In this document: positions 1 through 8,096 of the stretch, one piece after another | Numbering within the stretch: the first letter of the stretch is position 1 | Layout: each line of letters starts with the position of its first letter | DNA from: UBA7328 sp036479115 | Lineage (GTDB): Bacteria > Bacteroidota > Bacteroidia > Chitinophagales > Saprospiraceae | Direction: 5' to 3' | DNA length: 26,758 nt | Assembly (NCBI GenBank): GCA_036479115.1 | Contig: JAZGFD010000036.1 | Location: 1 to 26,758, forward strand | Translations under genes and position numbers: made by a program | Notes under the pieces: generated by a model | Told to the model about the DNA's origin: nothing | Database searches by the model: none | Seen by the model: only the letters and a program-made list of their open reading frames with translations

Positions 1-1
1 T

Positions 2-151
2 GAACCACTTAATAACTTTGAAATATTAAATGTACCAATGGGTTTTTGGTTTGCGCAGCAGGGATCCATCTTTGTATTTGTCATTCTCATATTCGTATAT
101 ATGTGGCTAATGAATCGGTTAGATCACCAATTTGACGTAGACGAAGAGTAA
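2..151 (+). CDS. DUF4212 symporter small subunit, C-terminal part (5' end outside window)
   Basis: Only the last 49 codons are present, ending at TAA 149-151. They encode one hydrophobic helix (around FVFVILIFVYMWLM) preceded by GFWFAQQGS and followed by a short acidic tail ending DVDEE. This is the usual C-terminus of the DUF4212 family, the small two-helix membrane protein encoded directly before VC_2705-type sodium:solute symporters and thought to be their second subunit. The next gene downstream is exactly such a symporter, which supports the call. The odd point is the 290-bp gap to that symporter, since the two genes normally sit almost back to back. Identity rests on the short tail plus context. 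Confidence 0.8.
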   Translation, partial: EPLNNFEILNVPMGFWFAQQGSIFVFVILIFVYMWLMNRLDHQFDVDEE

Positions 152-282
152 TGCTTTATTAATCGTTGTCTCTGCTCACTTTTTTGATTTCGGTGTGAGA
201 ATAAAATATTATAAATCTCAACATTGTCAGCTCAACTTGAGCTTTCTCAAGTGTTAAATGACGGTAAGGGTTGAGAATATTT

Positions 283-302
283 TAGGCTGAACGCGGTAAA
301 AA
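283..302 (+). repeat. Short intergenic repeat block shared with 18312-18331
   Basis: The stretch GGCTGAACGCGGTAAAAAT here and GCCTGAACGAGGTAAAAAT in the gap after the TPR lipoprotein gene differ at two positions in 19. Both are non-coding. In this copy the block lies inside the gap that separates the DUF4212 gene from its symporter, suggesting that repeat DNA has entered an operon. No other clear structure is seen in 152-441 apart from the inverted repeat at 372-392. Confidence 0.45.
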
Positions 303-371
303 TCACAGTTGTAACTATAGCTATTTCGAGTATTTATTAAGGTGTGAAGCCTCCAAAGATTCCAAATACAC

Positions 372-392
372 CTGTCAATTTATCCTTGACAG
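372..392. promoter_or_regulatory. Perfect 7-bp inverted repeat upstream of the symporter gene
   Basis: CTGTCAA (372-378) and TTGACAG (386-392) are exact reverse complements around a 7-bp spacer, 49 bp before the symporter ATG. It could be an operator or a small RNA hairpin in the leader. There is no T-tract, so a terminator is unlikely. No regulator can be assigned. Confidence 0.35.
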
Positions 393-441
393 AACACTAG
401 GAAAGAACGAACAACACTTTTCTTGAAAAAATAAAACTAAT

Positions 442-2148
442 ATGACATTACAGATTTGGACTTACCTTATAGTTGGGTTGACTTTTACCCTTTATATTGG
501 AGTAGCAATATGGGCTAAAGCAGGTTCTACAAAAGACTTTTATGTAGCGGGTGGTGGCGTACATCCTATAATAAATGGTATGGCCACGGCTGCTGACTGG
601 ATGAGTGCAGCATCATTTCTGTCGATGGCAGGGTTAATATCATTTATGGGCTTTGATGGATCTCAATATCTCATGGGCTGGACAGGAGGCTATGTGCTTT
701 TGGCTCTACTATTGGCTCCTTATTTGAGAAAATTTGGAAAATATACCGTGCCTGATTTTATTGGAGATAGATACTATTCTCAAACTGCTCGAATAGTGGC
801 AGTAGTTTGTGCTTTATTTGTTTCATTCACCTATGTGATTGGGCAAATGAAAGGAGTAGGAGTCGCCTTTTCTAGATTTTTGGATGTTGATTTTGGAACA
901 GGTGTTATGATAGGCATTTTCATCGTTTTCTTTTATGCTGTTTTGGGTGGTATGAAAGGAATTACATATACTCAGGTGGCTCAATTTTGTGTATTAATAT
1001 TTGCTTTTACCTTGCCTGCAGTATTTATTTCTATTGAAATGGTGAATAATCCTATTCCTCAGTTGGGGCTGGGAGGATCTTTGAGCGATGGCACTCCCCT
1101 ACTTGAGAAGCTTAATATGCTCTCTGTTGATCTTGGATTTCACGAATATACCTCTGCTAATAAACCTATGATTGATTTATTTTGCGTTACAGCAGCATTG
1201 ATGTTAGGTACTGCAGGATTGCCACATGTAATAGTTAGATTTTTTACTGTACCCAAAGTAAGAGATGCCCGCAAGTCAGCAGGATGGGCATTACTTTTTA
1301 TTGCTATACTATATACAACGGCTCCTGCTATTGCTGTCTTTGCTCGTACCAATCTTATAAATACAGTAAGTAATCAACCTTACGCTGAGATGCCTGCATG
1401 GTTCAGCTCATGGGAGACTACTGGATTACTATCATTTAATGATAAAAATGACGATGGTATTATCCAATATTATAATGATAAAAATGCTGAATTTGTAAGT
1501 ACAGTGGCCGACGAAAAGGGATGGAAGGGCAGTGAATTAGAAATAGACCGAGATATTATTGTACTGGCAAATCCGGAAATTGCCAATCTCCCAGATTGGA
1601 TTATTGCTGTAGTTGTAGCAGGAGGGCTCGCAGCAGCTCTTTCTACAGCAGCAGGATTATTACTTGTTATATCCAGTAGTATTTCTCATGATTTATTAAA
1701 AAAATGGTTAAAACCAAACATTACAGAAAAACAAGAACTAAAGTATGCCAGAATTTCTATTGCGGCTGCAGTAGTAATAGCTGGGTATTTTGGTTATAAT
1801 CCACCTGACTATGTTGCTGCTATTGTCGCCTTTGCATTTGGCCTAGCAGCTTCGTCTTTTTTCCCAGCCATAGTCTTGGGCATCTTTGATAAAAGAATGA
1901 ATATGCATGGAGCCGTATCTGGTATGATAATAGGCCTAATATTCACCTTGAGTTACATTATTTATTTCAAATTTGGAGGAGGCACTCCTGATCAATATTG
2001 GTATAATATCTCTCCAGAAGGAATAGGCACTATAGGCATGCTGATTAATATGACAATAGCTTTAGTCGTCAGCAGAATGACACCTGCTCCTCCCCAATGG
2101 GTACAAGAATTAGTAGAAGAGATAAGAGTACCGAGAGGAGCTAAGTAA
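442..2148 (+). CDS. Sodium:solute symporter, VC_2705 (ActP-like) subfamily
   Basis: A 568-residue multi-helix inner-membrane carrier of the SSS family. It is expected to take up a small organic acid such as acetate, driven by Na+. Family features visible are the N-terminal FYVAGGGV...ADWMSAASFLSMAG block (about 33-64), GYVLLALLLAPYLRKFGKYTVPDF (83-106) and GTAGLPHVIVRFFTVP (256-271), with about 13 hydrophobic segments and the usual length. A hydrophilic loop at about 318-388 holds an EF-hand-like stretch, D334-K-N336-D-D338-G339-I, which may bind a cation. The preceding DUF4212 gene is the standard partner of this subfamily. The start is ATG at 442 with an A-rich leader and no Shine-Dalgarno sequence. 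Substrate is inferred only from the family. Confidence 0.9.
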   Translation: MTLQIWTYLIVGLTFTLYIGVAIWAKAGSTKDFYVAGGGVHPIINGMATAADWMSAASFLSMAGLISFMGFDGSQYLMGWTGGYVLLALLLAPYLRKFGKYTVPDFIGDRYYSQTARIVAVVCALFVSFTYVIGQMKGVGVAFSRFLDVDFGTGVMIGIFIVFFYAVLGGMKGITYTQVAQFCVLIFAFTLPAVFISIEMVNNPIPQLGLGGSLSDGTPLLEKLNMLSVDLGFHEYTSANKPMIDLFCVTAALMLGTAGLPHVIVRFFTVPKVRDARKSAGWALLFIAILYTTAPAIAVFARTNLINTVSNQPYAEMPAWFSSWETTGLLSFNDKNDDGIIQYYNDKNAEFVSTVADEKGWKGSELEIDRDIIVLANPEIANLPDWIIAVVVAGGLAAALSTAAGLLLVISSSISHDLLKKWLKPNITEKQELKYARISIAAAVVIAGYFGYNPPDYVAAIVAFAFGLAASSFFPAIVLGIFDKRMNMHGAVSGMIIGLIFTLSYIIYFKFGGGTPDQYWYNISPEGIGTIGMLINMTIALVVSRMTPAPPQWVQELVEEIRVPRGAK

Positions 2149-2208
2149 GGAAGTGAACATTAGCGATTACTACCTGAGCGGTTACCTGATATTAAAACAT
2201 TCAAAAAT

Positions 2209-3822
2209 ATGAAAGGCACAATACTTAAACTCATCCTCCTTATTTCTGCAAATCTTATTTCTTTATCAATATTTACTCAAAATAAAGCAAATACACAAAA
2301 CACTTATGTTATCCTAGATGCTTCAGGCTCAATGTGGGGAAAACTGAATGATGGCGACTTTAAAATAGCGGCTGCCCGATCAGCTCTCACCAGCTACTTA
2401 GATAACATTGATGAAAATCATAACATTGCTTTCAGAGCGTATGGTCACAATAGAGAAAAAGATTGCAATGATACTGAATTGCTGATGCCATTTACAAGAG
2501 TGAGCGAAGCCAAAGAAAAGATATCTTCTATGGCCAAGAACATGAACCCAAAAGGAAGAACACCTATTGGCAACAGCCTCATAGCCGCCATAAAGGATAT
2601 TGGAGATACAGATGCCAATATTATCTTAATAAGTGATGGATTAGAAACTTGTAATGCAGACCCATGTGCGCTTATAAAGGCATGGAAAGATAAAAATATC
2701 CATATCAAAGTCCATGTAGTGGGATTAGGACTTACCGAGAAAGAAAAGGAAACCCTACAATGTATTACTGATATATCAGGTGGTACATTTAAAGATGCAC
2801 AGTCTGCTGATGATTTAGCTCAAGGGCTGTCTAATATATCGCAAAAAAAGAAAAATGGCAGGCTTACCATACAAGCAATTACTCCTAAAGGAGAAAAAAT
2901 ATATGTGCATTGTATTGTAGATGCTAACGGCATGGCAAAGAGTGAAGGAAGGAGGGACCAAAGCTTTGCTGTACGCATTGGAACAGTGAATATCACAGTA
3001 GGGATAATGACCATTAATGGTGTGACTTATAAGCCTATAACAAAAGAAATAGCAATTACTAATTTGGGAGAAACCAATGTAAAGGTGACTGTAAAAGTGC
3101 CGCCTATGGTATATTCAAAATTTATTGAAAAAGAGGAGGAGAGAAAAGGAGTTATAGCAAATGTGATTCAAAATGGAAAAGAGGCACTTAAACTTCGGCC
3201 AGCAGAATGGAAATATATCATGCCAGGGAGTTATAAATTTTTAGCTAACCTAAATGCGGACAACCATCTTAGTATATCCGAAACTTTTACCGTAAATGAC
3301 AGGAAGGAGATTCTGTTTTATCTACGAAATACTGTTAAAGTGAAAATTATTACAATCACATCAATTGGGAATAAGGTGTTAAGATTTCATTCAGGTTTAT
3401 ATCAAAAAGGTGAAAAAAAATATTCCATACATAGATCAAACGGAAAGGATATACTGCCAGGAATATATGACATTCATCTCAATTCAAAATTGACGCCATT
3501 TCATGCAAACGACATAGAAATAACATCTGAAAAGACCCAAACTATTAATATCACAGTACCTGTAGGCGTATTAAAAGTAGACTATGCTGATAAGAATGGA
3601 ATTGTCATGGATATCCCAGATAAAAGAATATACTTATCAAGACAAGATACAGAAGGCAAGTGGCAAAAAGACGCATTGTCGACTGCTGATGGAAAACCTA
3701 TCTATCTTGTGGAAGGCACTTATAAACTTGTAGGGTGGACTCACTTGGGCAATTTTAATCCTATTGAATTCACTATTAAAGCAGGAGAACATGTAAATAT
3801 TAAAATGAAAGATAAGAAGTAG
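2209..3822 (+). CDS. Exported von Willebrand factor A domain protein
   Basis: 537 residues. A signal peptide (about 1-23, hydrophobic LILLISANLISLSIF) is followed by a VWA domain at about 30-207. It has an intact metal-ion-dependent adhesion site: D37-A-S39-G-S41, T118 in KGRTPIG, and D143 in LISDGLETC. The ETCNADPC segment is typical of the bacterial VWA family often labelled Ca-activated chloride channel-like. That label does not establish channel activity. The remaining 330 residues are beta-rich with no clear enzyme motif, probably several Ig- or carboxypeptidase-regulatory-like folds. It starts 60 bp after the symporter on the same strand, so co-transcription is possible. Likely a periplasmic or surface protein binding a protein partner through Mg2+ or Ca2+; the partner is unknown. 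Confidence 0.85.
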   Translation: MKGTILKLILLISANLISLSIFTQNKANTQNTYVILDASGSMWGKLNDGDFKIAAARSALTSYLDNIDENHNIAFRAYGHNREKDCNDTELLMPFTRVSEAKEKISSMAKNMNPKGRTPIGNSLIAAIKDIGDTDANIILISDGLETCNADPCALIKAWKDKNIHIKVHVVGLGLTEKEKETLQCITDISGGTFKDAQSADDLAQGLSNISQKKKNGRLTIQAITPKGEKIYVHCIVDANGMAKSEGRRDQSFAVRIGTVNITVGIMTINGVTYKPITKEIAITNLGETNVKVTVKVPPMVYSKFIEKEEERKGVIANVIQNGKEALKLRPAEWKYIMPGSYKFLANLNADNHLSISETFTVNDRKEILFYLRNTVKVKIITITSIGNKVLRFHSGLYQKGEKKYSIHRSNGKDILPGIYDIHLNSKLTPFHANDIEITSEKTQTINITVPVGVLKVDYADKNGIVMDIPDKRIYLSRQDTEGKWQKDALSTADGKPIYLVEGTYKLVGWTHLGNFNPIEFTIKAGEHVNIKMKDKK

Positions 3823-3851
3823 CTGCTTTCAACATCGAGATTAAGCCGATA

Positions 3852-4237
3852 TGAGTACTGATAAAAGAGAATCAATTATTGCGCAATGCTACCTAATGCA
3901 CAAGTAGAAATCACCTTTAGTCTACTCTGGAAACTAACATTTTTAATAAAAAGAATGGTTTTGGATTAAATTTGCATTTTTGGAGATTCGGTGATGCCTG
4001 AGTATCAGCGAATTGAGAAAAATGTAAAGTTCGACAAAAGCAATTTTTTTGATTTTGTGAGTATTCGGGTGGACTCAACCTTTAATAAACGTAAATACTC
4101 AATATCTCGTGTAACGAGAAAGATTTGTCATCATTTTTATTCAAAATGCTGCCAACCCACATCATTCACTACTCAACCAAGGGCGTTTCTTCGCTATTCA
4201 GCCTTTCTATGATCACTACAATAATACTGAGTACTGA
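3852..4237. repeat. Gap flanked by a 10-bp direct repeat, containing repeat DNA
   Basis: The gap between the converging VWA and protease genes (3823-4344) has no gene I can support. TGAGTACTGA occurs at 3852-3861 and again at 4228-4237, enclosing about 366 bp that include the repeat block at 3991-4090. The direct repeat could be a target-site duplication of an old insertion, but the 10-mer is itself nearly palindromic (AGTACT), so chance is possible. No terminator with a T-tract was found for either converging gene. Confidence 0.3.
3991..4090 (+). repeat. Intergenic repeat block 2, copy 1
   Basis: This region shares ATGCCTGAnTATCA and, about 50 bp further on, GATTTTGTGAGT followed by ATTCGGGTGGACTCAAC (4051-4079) with non-coding DNA at 18139-18226 and 16719-16748. 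Inverted, shorter matches lie at 13658-13676 and 22211-22245. The similarity is in non-coding gaps only. A 73-codon reading frame crosses it but is not a credible gene. Confidence 0.6.
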
Positions 4238-4296
4238 CTAATAATCTTGCTTAATAGTAATTTTATCCTTGCCTGTTAGAAGACAGGTCTCAAAAG

Positions 4297-4316
4297 AATA
4301 TCATTTAAGTAGTTAC
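4297..4316 (-). repeat. Single end of the inverted-repeat element (minus orientation)
   Basis: Read on the minus strand, this 20-bp stretch is GTAACTACTTAAATGATATT. It matches the left end of the element at 18895 (GTAACTACTCAAGTGATATC) at 17 of 20 positions. The sequence further inward does not match the other copies, so this is a solo end or a badly decayed copy. It lies just after the stop codon of the protease gene. Confidence 0.5.
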
Positions 4317-4344
4317 TAAATCCTAAATTCGTTTTTTTATGTAA

Positions 4345-6957
4345 TTACTTCGTAATAACTATTTTTCGAGTTGAAATACCAACATCATCACTTACAGATA
4401 CAAAATAAATACCCGCTGGAATGTTTGTAGTTGCCAAATTTATGTTAATATTTTTACGTTTTACGAAAGAATCTAAGTAAACTGATCTCCCTGTAAGGTC
4501 GCGAATAACTACTTTAATTGAATTCTTAATTTCTTCAAATTGTAAAACAATATGCACATTGTCATTTTTTACAGGGTTGGGGAAAACATCAAATGATTCA
4601 ACATTATTAATTTCCGTCACTTCTGTGGTTATGGATTCTGTCTGTATACTGAGATTATCAATGGCCCATCCCCAACCATATGCTGCAGGATCAGAAAATA
4701 GTAAAAACCTCAATTGAATCATGTCTCCTTCTATAAAATCTCCACTAGCACGTATATCAATTCTTCTAGATTTATAAAGGTCTTCACTTCCTATCCCTTG
4801 CGATATACATTCTGGCGAGTTAGAAATTTCTGGACATCCTACATATGCACTATTATAAACTTCTGACCACCTTGCCGCATCTCTAATATCCCATCCACCA
4901 ACAAGAGGAATCCAGTCTTCCGAGTCTATTTTTTTACCCTCTACAGATACATAATCCCAAAAGGAAGCGTCGCCAAATGAAGTACCTGGGTCACCTGGTT
5001 CAACTAACACAATCTCATCAAAACTAATTGTAGAATTGGCACCTGAAACGATGATAGGATTTCTCAACTGATAAGTAAATTCAAGTCTACTCAAGCCTTG
5101 AGATGTAGCATCTCCATAAGGGTGCATAGAATGAATAGCAGGGGAGGAAAACCCATCTGGTGTAATAATCTCAAAACCTTCTCCGAACCAATCATCAGAA
5201 GAAGAATCAAAATCATTTTGATATGACATAATCGCCGATGGCAGATCAATAACTACAACGTTATAAAACCCATTTACTGGAGATACGGCAATATTCGGTG
5301 TACTCGCATTATCCTCAACAAATATTTGATATCTGAGAATATCTGAGCTATTAATGCTTGTTTCAAAAGTGTATTTTCCTTCGAATAAAACTGTTCCAAA
5401 TTGATCTAGTATTGGCAAAAGAGGGACCTGTGTAGTTGATTTTCCGACTATTTCTACAACAGCATAAGCCGTATCTACACCAGTAAAATCATCGGTCAAA
5501 CTAGTAGAAATAGTAAAACTTAACTCATTTTCGAGAATGCTTGTAATAGGATTATGAGAAATTTCTGGTTTAATATCATCTTTACCCCAAGTAAACGAAT
5601 AAAATCGTGTGGGTGCATTAAAAGGGTTAGTGATTCTGGCATCTCTATTGTCATCTAGAGCATAATAATAACTGATATCACGCCGAGAATTAGGCGCTGG
5701 AAGGGTAGCCCTAAAAGTATTGCCTTCACCTGTATAGATAAGGGGTTCGGTGTTAAGGTTAAATATGCTGAATTCTCCTTCAAAATAAAACAATTTTAAG
5801 GAACTGGAATCAAATCCAAAATCTGTTTTCACTTCTACATCAAAGTTGAAATCCTGATTGACATTTTCTGAAAAAGGGGCATGTTGAAGGTTTATCAAAG
5901 ATAAGCTCCATCCCATATCATACATCATATCCATGACAATTCCTGGATCGTGAATGACCTCATTTGGATTTGCAAACGGTGTCATTAAAGAATTGGGTGT
6001 AGTGTTATATGTTCCTTCGTCAAGATGAGAAATACTTGATCCGCCATTCCATCTTGCAGGGGCAAAAAGTTTGGGAATATTACTGGGATCATTAATTTTA
6101 AAAAAATTAGATCCAAAGAAAACATCATTGCTCTGTAGAGCTTCTCCTAATTCAAGAGTCGCATTATTAAAATTATCTATTAGATTAATTAAAGCTGCAT
6201 TTTCAAGAAAATGGTCATAAATGTATGGGAATCCCCCATTATCCAAATAGCCCAGATTACTCCTAACATCAGCAGCAGCCGTCATGCCCAAACCATGCAA
6301 AACTTCATGCATAACTATTGTCACAAAATCATATCTGTTTCCAATGTCTTCAGGCCTATTAAAGTCATAGTACCAAGATATCCCTCCCGGTGCTTCATCA
6401 ATACTAACAATAATATCATATGGATAAAACTGAGACTCAATATTATTCAGTTCCCTCCCAGTTATTTTCTCCGCTAATGCAATAGGATACCAAGTATTTA
6501 TCTCAACCTGATTATTAAAATTTCTAAATAAAGCTGTAGGGCCTGCTTGTGCTATAGTGCCCCCGTTTAGCTGGCCAAATTGGGCGAGGATATTAATTGG
6601 CACATCGGAAGGGAACAATTCTTCCATCACTTCGACAATGAACTCAAAAGCTAGCTTAGCTTCTTCTGAGAAGTTCACATATTCCACCCGAATATCTGAA
6701 TTTGTCTTTTTTTTATTTGATCCTTTATTAGAGAGAATCCTATCGGTATCAACTGGAATATATATACTATGTGGTTCTAATGAATAAGGACAGGATATTA
6801 GTCCGATATTATCTATTCTGTCCATTGTAGGTATGGAGTTCGAAAGAAGAACTTCTTGCACATACTTTCTATGTTGGGCATTTGAAGATATCACTAGGCC
6901 TAATAAAAGAGACAAGATCATTAATCTTAGGATAACTTTATTTGATAGTAATTTCAT
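4345..6957 (-). CDS. Secreted HExxH metalloprotease-like protein with type IX sorting tail
   Basis: 870 residues. A signal peptide ends at ...ISSNAQ (about 28). The putative catalytic motif is H217-E218-V-L-H221-G-L-G224 within VTIVMHEVLHGLG, and a Met-containing turn-like segment, SLMTPFANP, follows later. The position that would hold the third metzincin histidine (227) is alanine. This is usual in the HExxHGLG-type exported proteins of Bacteroidota and other Gram-negatives, so I do not read it as inactivation. The middle is beta-rich, with a jelly-roll-like region (about 580-775: SSDDWFGEGFEI ... WGWAIDNLSI). Residues 786-870 are a type A sorting domain (VFPNP ... PAGIYFVSVS ... RKIVITK), directing export by the PorSS/type IX system and surface anchoring or release. 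Substrate unknown. It lies downstream of the SusC/SusD operon but beyond that operon's terminator. Confidence 0.82.
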   Translation of the reverse strand: MKLLSNKVILRLMILSLLLGLVISSNAQHRKYVQEVLLSNSIPTMDRIDNIGLISCPYSLEPHSIYIPVDTDRILSNKGSNKKKTNSDIRVEYVNFSEEAKLAFEFIVEVMEELFPSDVPINILAQFGQLNGGTIAQAGPTALFRNFNNQVEINTWYPIALAEKITGRELNNIESQFYPYDIIVSIDEAPGGISWYYDFNRPEDIGNRYDFVTIVMHEVLHGLGMTAAADVRSNLGYLDNGGFPYIYDHFLENAALINLIDNFNNATLELGEALQSNDVFFGSNFFKINDPSNIPKLFAPARWNGGSSISHLDEGTYNTTPNSLMTPFANPNEVIHDPGIVMDMMYDMGWSLSLINLQHAPFSENVNQDFNFDVEVKTDFGFDSSSLKLFYFEGEFSIFNLNTEPLIYTGEGNTFRATLPAPNSRRDISYYYALDDNRDARITNPFNAPTRFYSFTWGKDDIKPEISHNPITSILENELSFTISTSLTDDFTGVDTAYAVVEIVGKSTTQVPLLPILDQFGTVLFEGKYTFETSINSSDILRYQIFVEDNASTPNIAVSPVNGFYNVVVIDLPSAIMSYQNDFDSSSDDWFGEGFEIITPDGFSSPAIHSMHPYGDATSQGLSRLEFTYQLRNPIIVSGANSTISFDEIVLVEPGDPGTSFGDASFWDYVSVEGKKIDSEDWIPLVGGWDIRDAARWSEVYNSAYVGCPEISNSPECISQGIGSEDLYKSRRIDIRASGDFIEGDMIQLRFLLFSDPAAYGWGWAIDNLSIQTESITTEVTEINNVESFDVFPNPVKNDNVHIVLQFEEIKNSIKVVIRDLTGRSVYLDSFVKRKNININLATTNIPAGIYFVSVSDDVGISTRKIVITK

Positions 6958-7005
6958 AATTTTTATTTCTTTTATTATATGTATTTTCCACTCCTATTCA
7001 ATTAA

Positions 7006-7013
7006 CAAACTTA
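7006..7013 (-). promoter_or_regulatory. Candidate Bacteroidota -7 element upstream of the protease gene
   Basis: On the minus strand this reads TAAGTTTG, matching TAnnTTTG, and would give a leader of about 40 nt before the ATG at 6957. A second match (TATCTTTG, 7058-7065) lies further upstream. Neither has a clear TTTG at the -33 spacing, so this is only a candidate. Confidence 0.25.
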
Positions 7014-7155
7014 GGAAATTTTGCGAAAAACATCAGTTGAGTTAAAAGCTATTCTACCAAAGATAAACTATCATTAACACTTTTAGAAAAAAGAATTGCT
7101 TTATCACATAAAGTAAGACAAAAGAACCTTATCCTTTAAGGACTTAAACATAAAA

Positions 7156-7186
7156 AGGGCTTTATCAATGAAATCGATAAAGCCCT
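7156..7186 (-). terminator. Intrinsic terminator of the SusC/SusD operon
   Basis: AGGGCTTTATC (7156-7166) and GATAAAGCCCT (7176-7186) form a perfect 11-bp stem with a 9-nt loop. On the minus strand it is followed by TTTTTA. It lies 29 bp after the stop codon of the Calx-beta-like lipoprotein and separates that operon from the protease gene. Confidence 0.85.
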
Positions 7187-7214
7187 CAATAATTTTATAA
7201 AAGATTATCTTGTA

Positions 7215-8066
7215 CTACTGCGGAGTTAATGTCAAGGTCCATATGAACCCTTCAGCACCACAGCAATTAAGAGTTACATTTAGTAACATAGAATTAGTGC
7301 ATGTATTAACAACACCCGTGATGGTAGCTTCTACGCCATCTGAAACCATAGAAGCAGCAGGAGCCGTCACTTCTCCATTAGGTGCTACAGAAATTTCATA
7401 AGGTACAGGATCTCCAAATGCACCAGCAGCGAAATCATCCAGAACCCAAGTACCGTCCGCCCCTTGTGTTATTGCTATAACACCAGAGCTCGATCCAAGA
7501 TCACCAGCTATAGTAAAATCGTAAGCACCTGTCAAATCTTCAAGAGCACAATCAACATCAGAGATATTAATTATAGCGGTCTTAAGAAAATCAGTACCGC
7601 CTCGTCCTACAGCTAGAACGCCTTCTGCATTAGAAGCACTAACCAATATGATCTCCAGAGTTTTATCCCCATCGATCATATTATCCATTAATAGTTTTAC
7701 AACTATATCTTCATTGTCTCTGAATTGAATATCTGTAGGTTCATGCTTAATTGTCAAAGACCCACCCGATGCCGAAGCACCTTCAATAGTAAAGTCCTGG
7801 CCAAATATAGCAGTTCCTCCAAATTCATAATTCACAGTAATATCAGACAAAGTACCTGTGGGATTTTCAACATTAAAATCAACTTCTCCCCCATCCTCTG
7901 ACACATCTTCGGCATCTATTGTTATATCATTCCCTTCTGCATTAAATGCGACATAACCAGGAAGCTCTTGAGGCCCTAACTCTTCCGATAAATCATAAGA
8001 TCTATCACATGATGAGAAGGCCAAAAGGCCGAAAATTATAACTATATATTTATTTACTAATTTCAT
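7215..8066 (-). CDS. Calx-beta-like surface lipoprotein, third gene of the SusC/SusD operon
   Basis: 283 residues. A lipoprotein signal ends in a clear lipobox (LLAFSSC, lipidated Cys20), followed by an acidic start (DRSYDLSEEL). Residues about 35-175 resemble a Calx-beta or related Ig-like fold (YVAFNAEG ... DGGEVDFNVENP ... GTAIFGQDFTI ... LEIILVSASN). The C-terminal 110 residues (LTGAYDFTIAGDLG ... WTLTLTPQ) look like a separate beta domain. The gene ends 29 bp before the terminator and follows the SusD-like gene by 30 bp. Third-gene lipoproteins in such operons usually bind the imported ligand at the cell surface. That role is inferred from position, not from a recognised binding motif. 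Confidence 0.75.
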   Translation of the reverse strand: MKLVNKYIVIIFGLLAFSSCDRSYDLSEELGPQELPGYVAFNAEGNDITIDAEDVSEDGGEVDFNVENPTGTLSDITVNYEFGGTAIFGQDFTIEGASASGGSLTIKHEPTDIQFRDNEDIVVKLLMDNMIDGDKTLEIILVSASNAEGVLAVGRGGTDFLKTAIINISDVDCALEDLTGAYDFTIAGDLGSSSGVIAITQGADGTWVLDDFAAGAFGDPVPYEISVAPNGEVTAPAASMVSDGVEATITGVVNTCTNSMLLNVTLNCCGAEGFIWTLTLTPQ

Positions 8067-8096
8067 ATCATTTTTTTTATATGATTATACAATCAA

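Noticed and set aside
3991..4212. 73-codon plus-strand reading frame
   Set aside because: It lies over intergenic repeat block 2, whose other copies are not open in this frame, and the translation has no recognisable pattern.
4272..4287. CCTGT/ACAGG hairpin as a terminator between converging genes
   Set aside because: The stem is only 5 bp and neither side has a T-tract.
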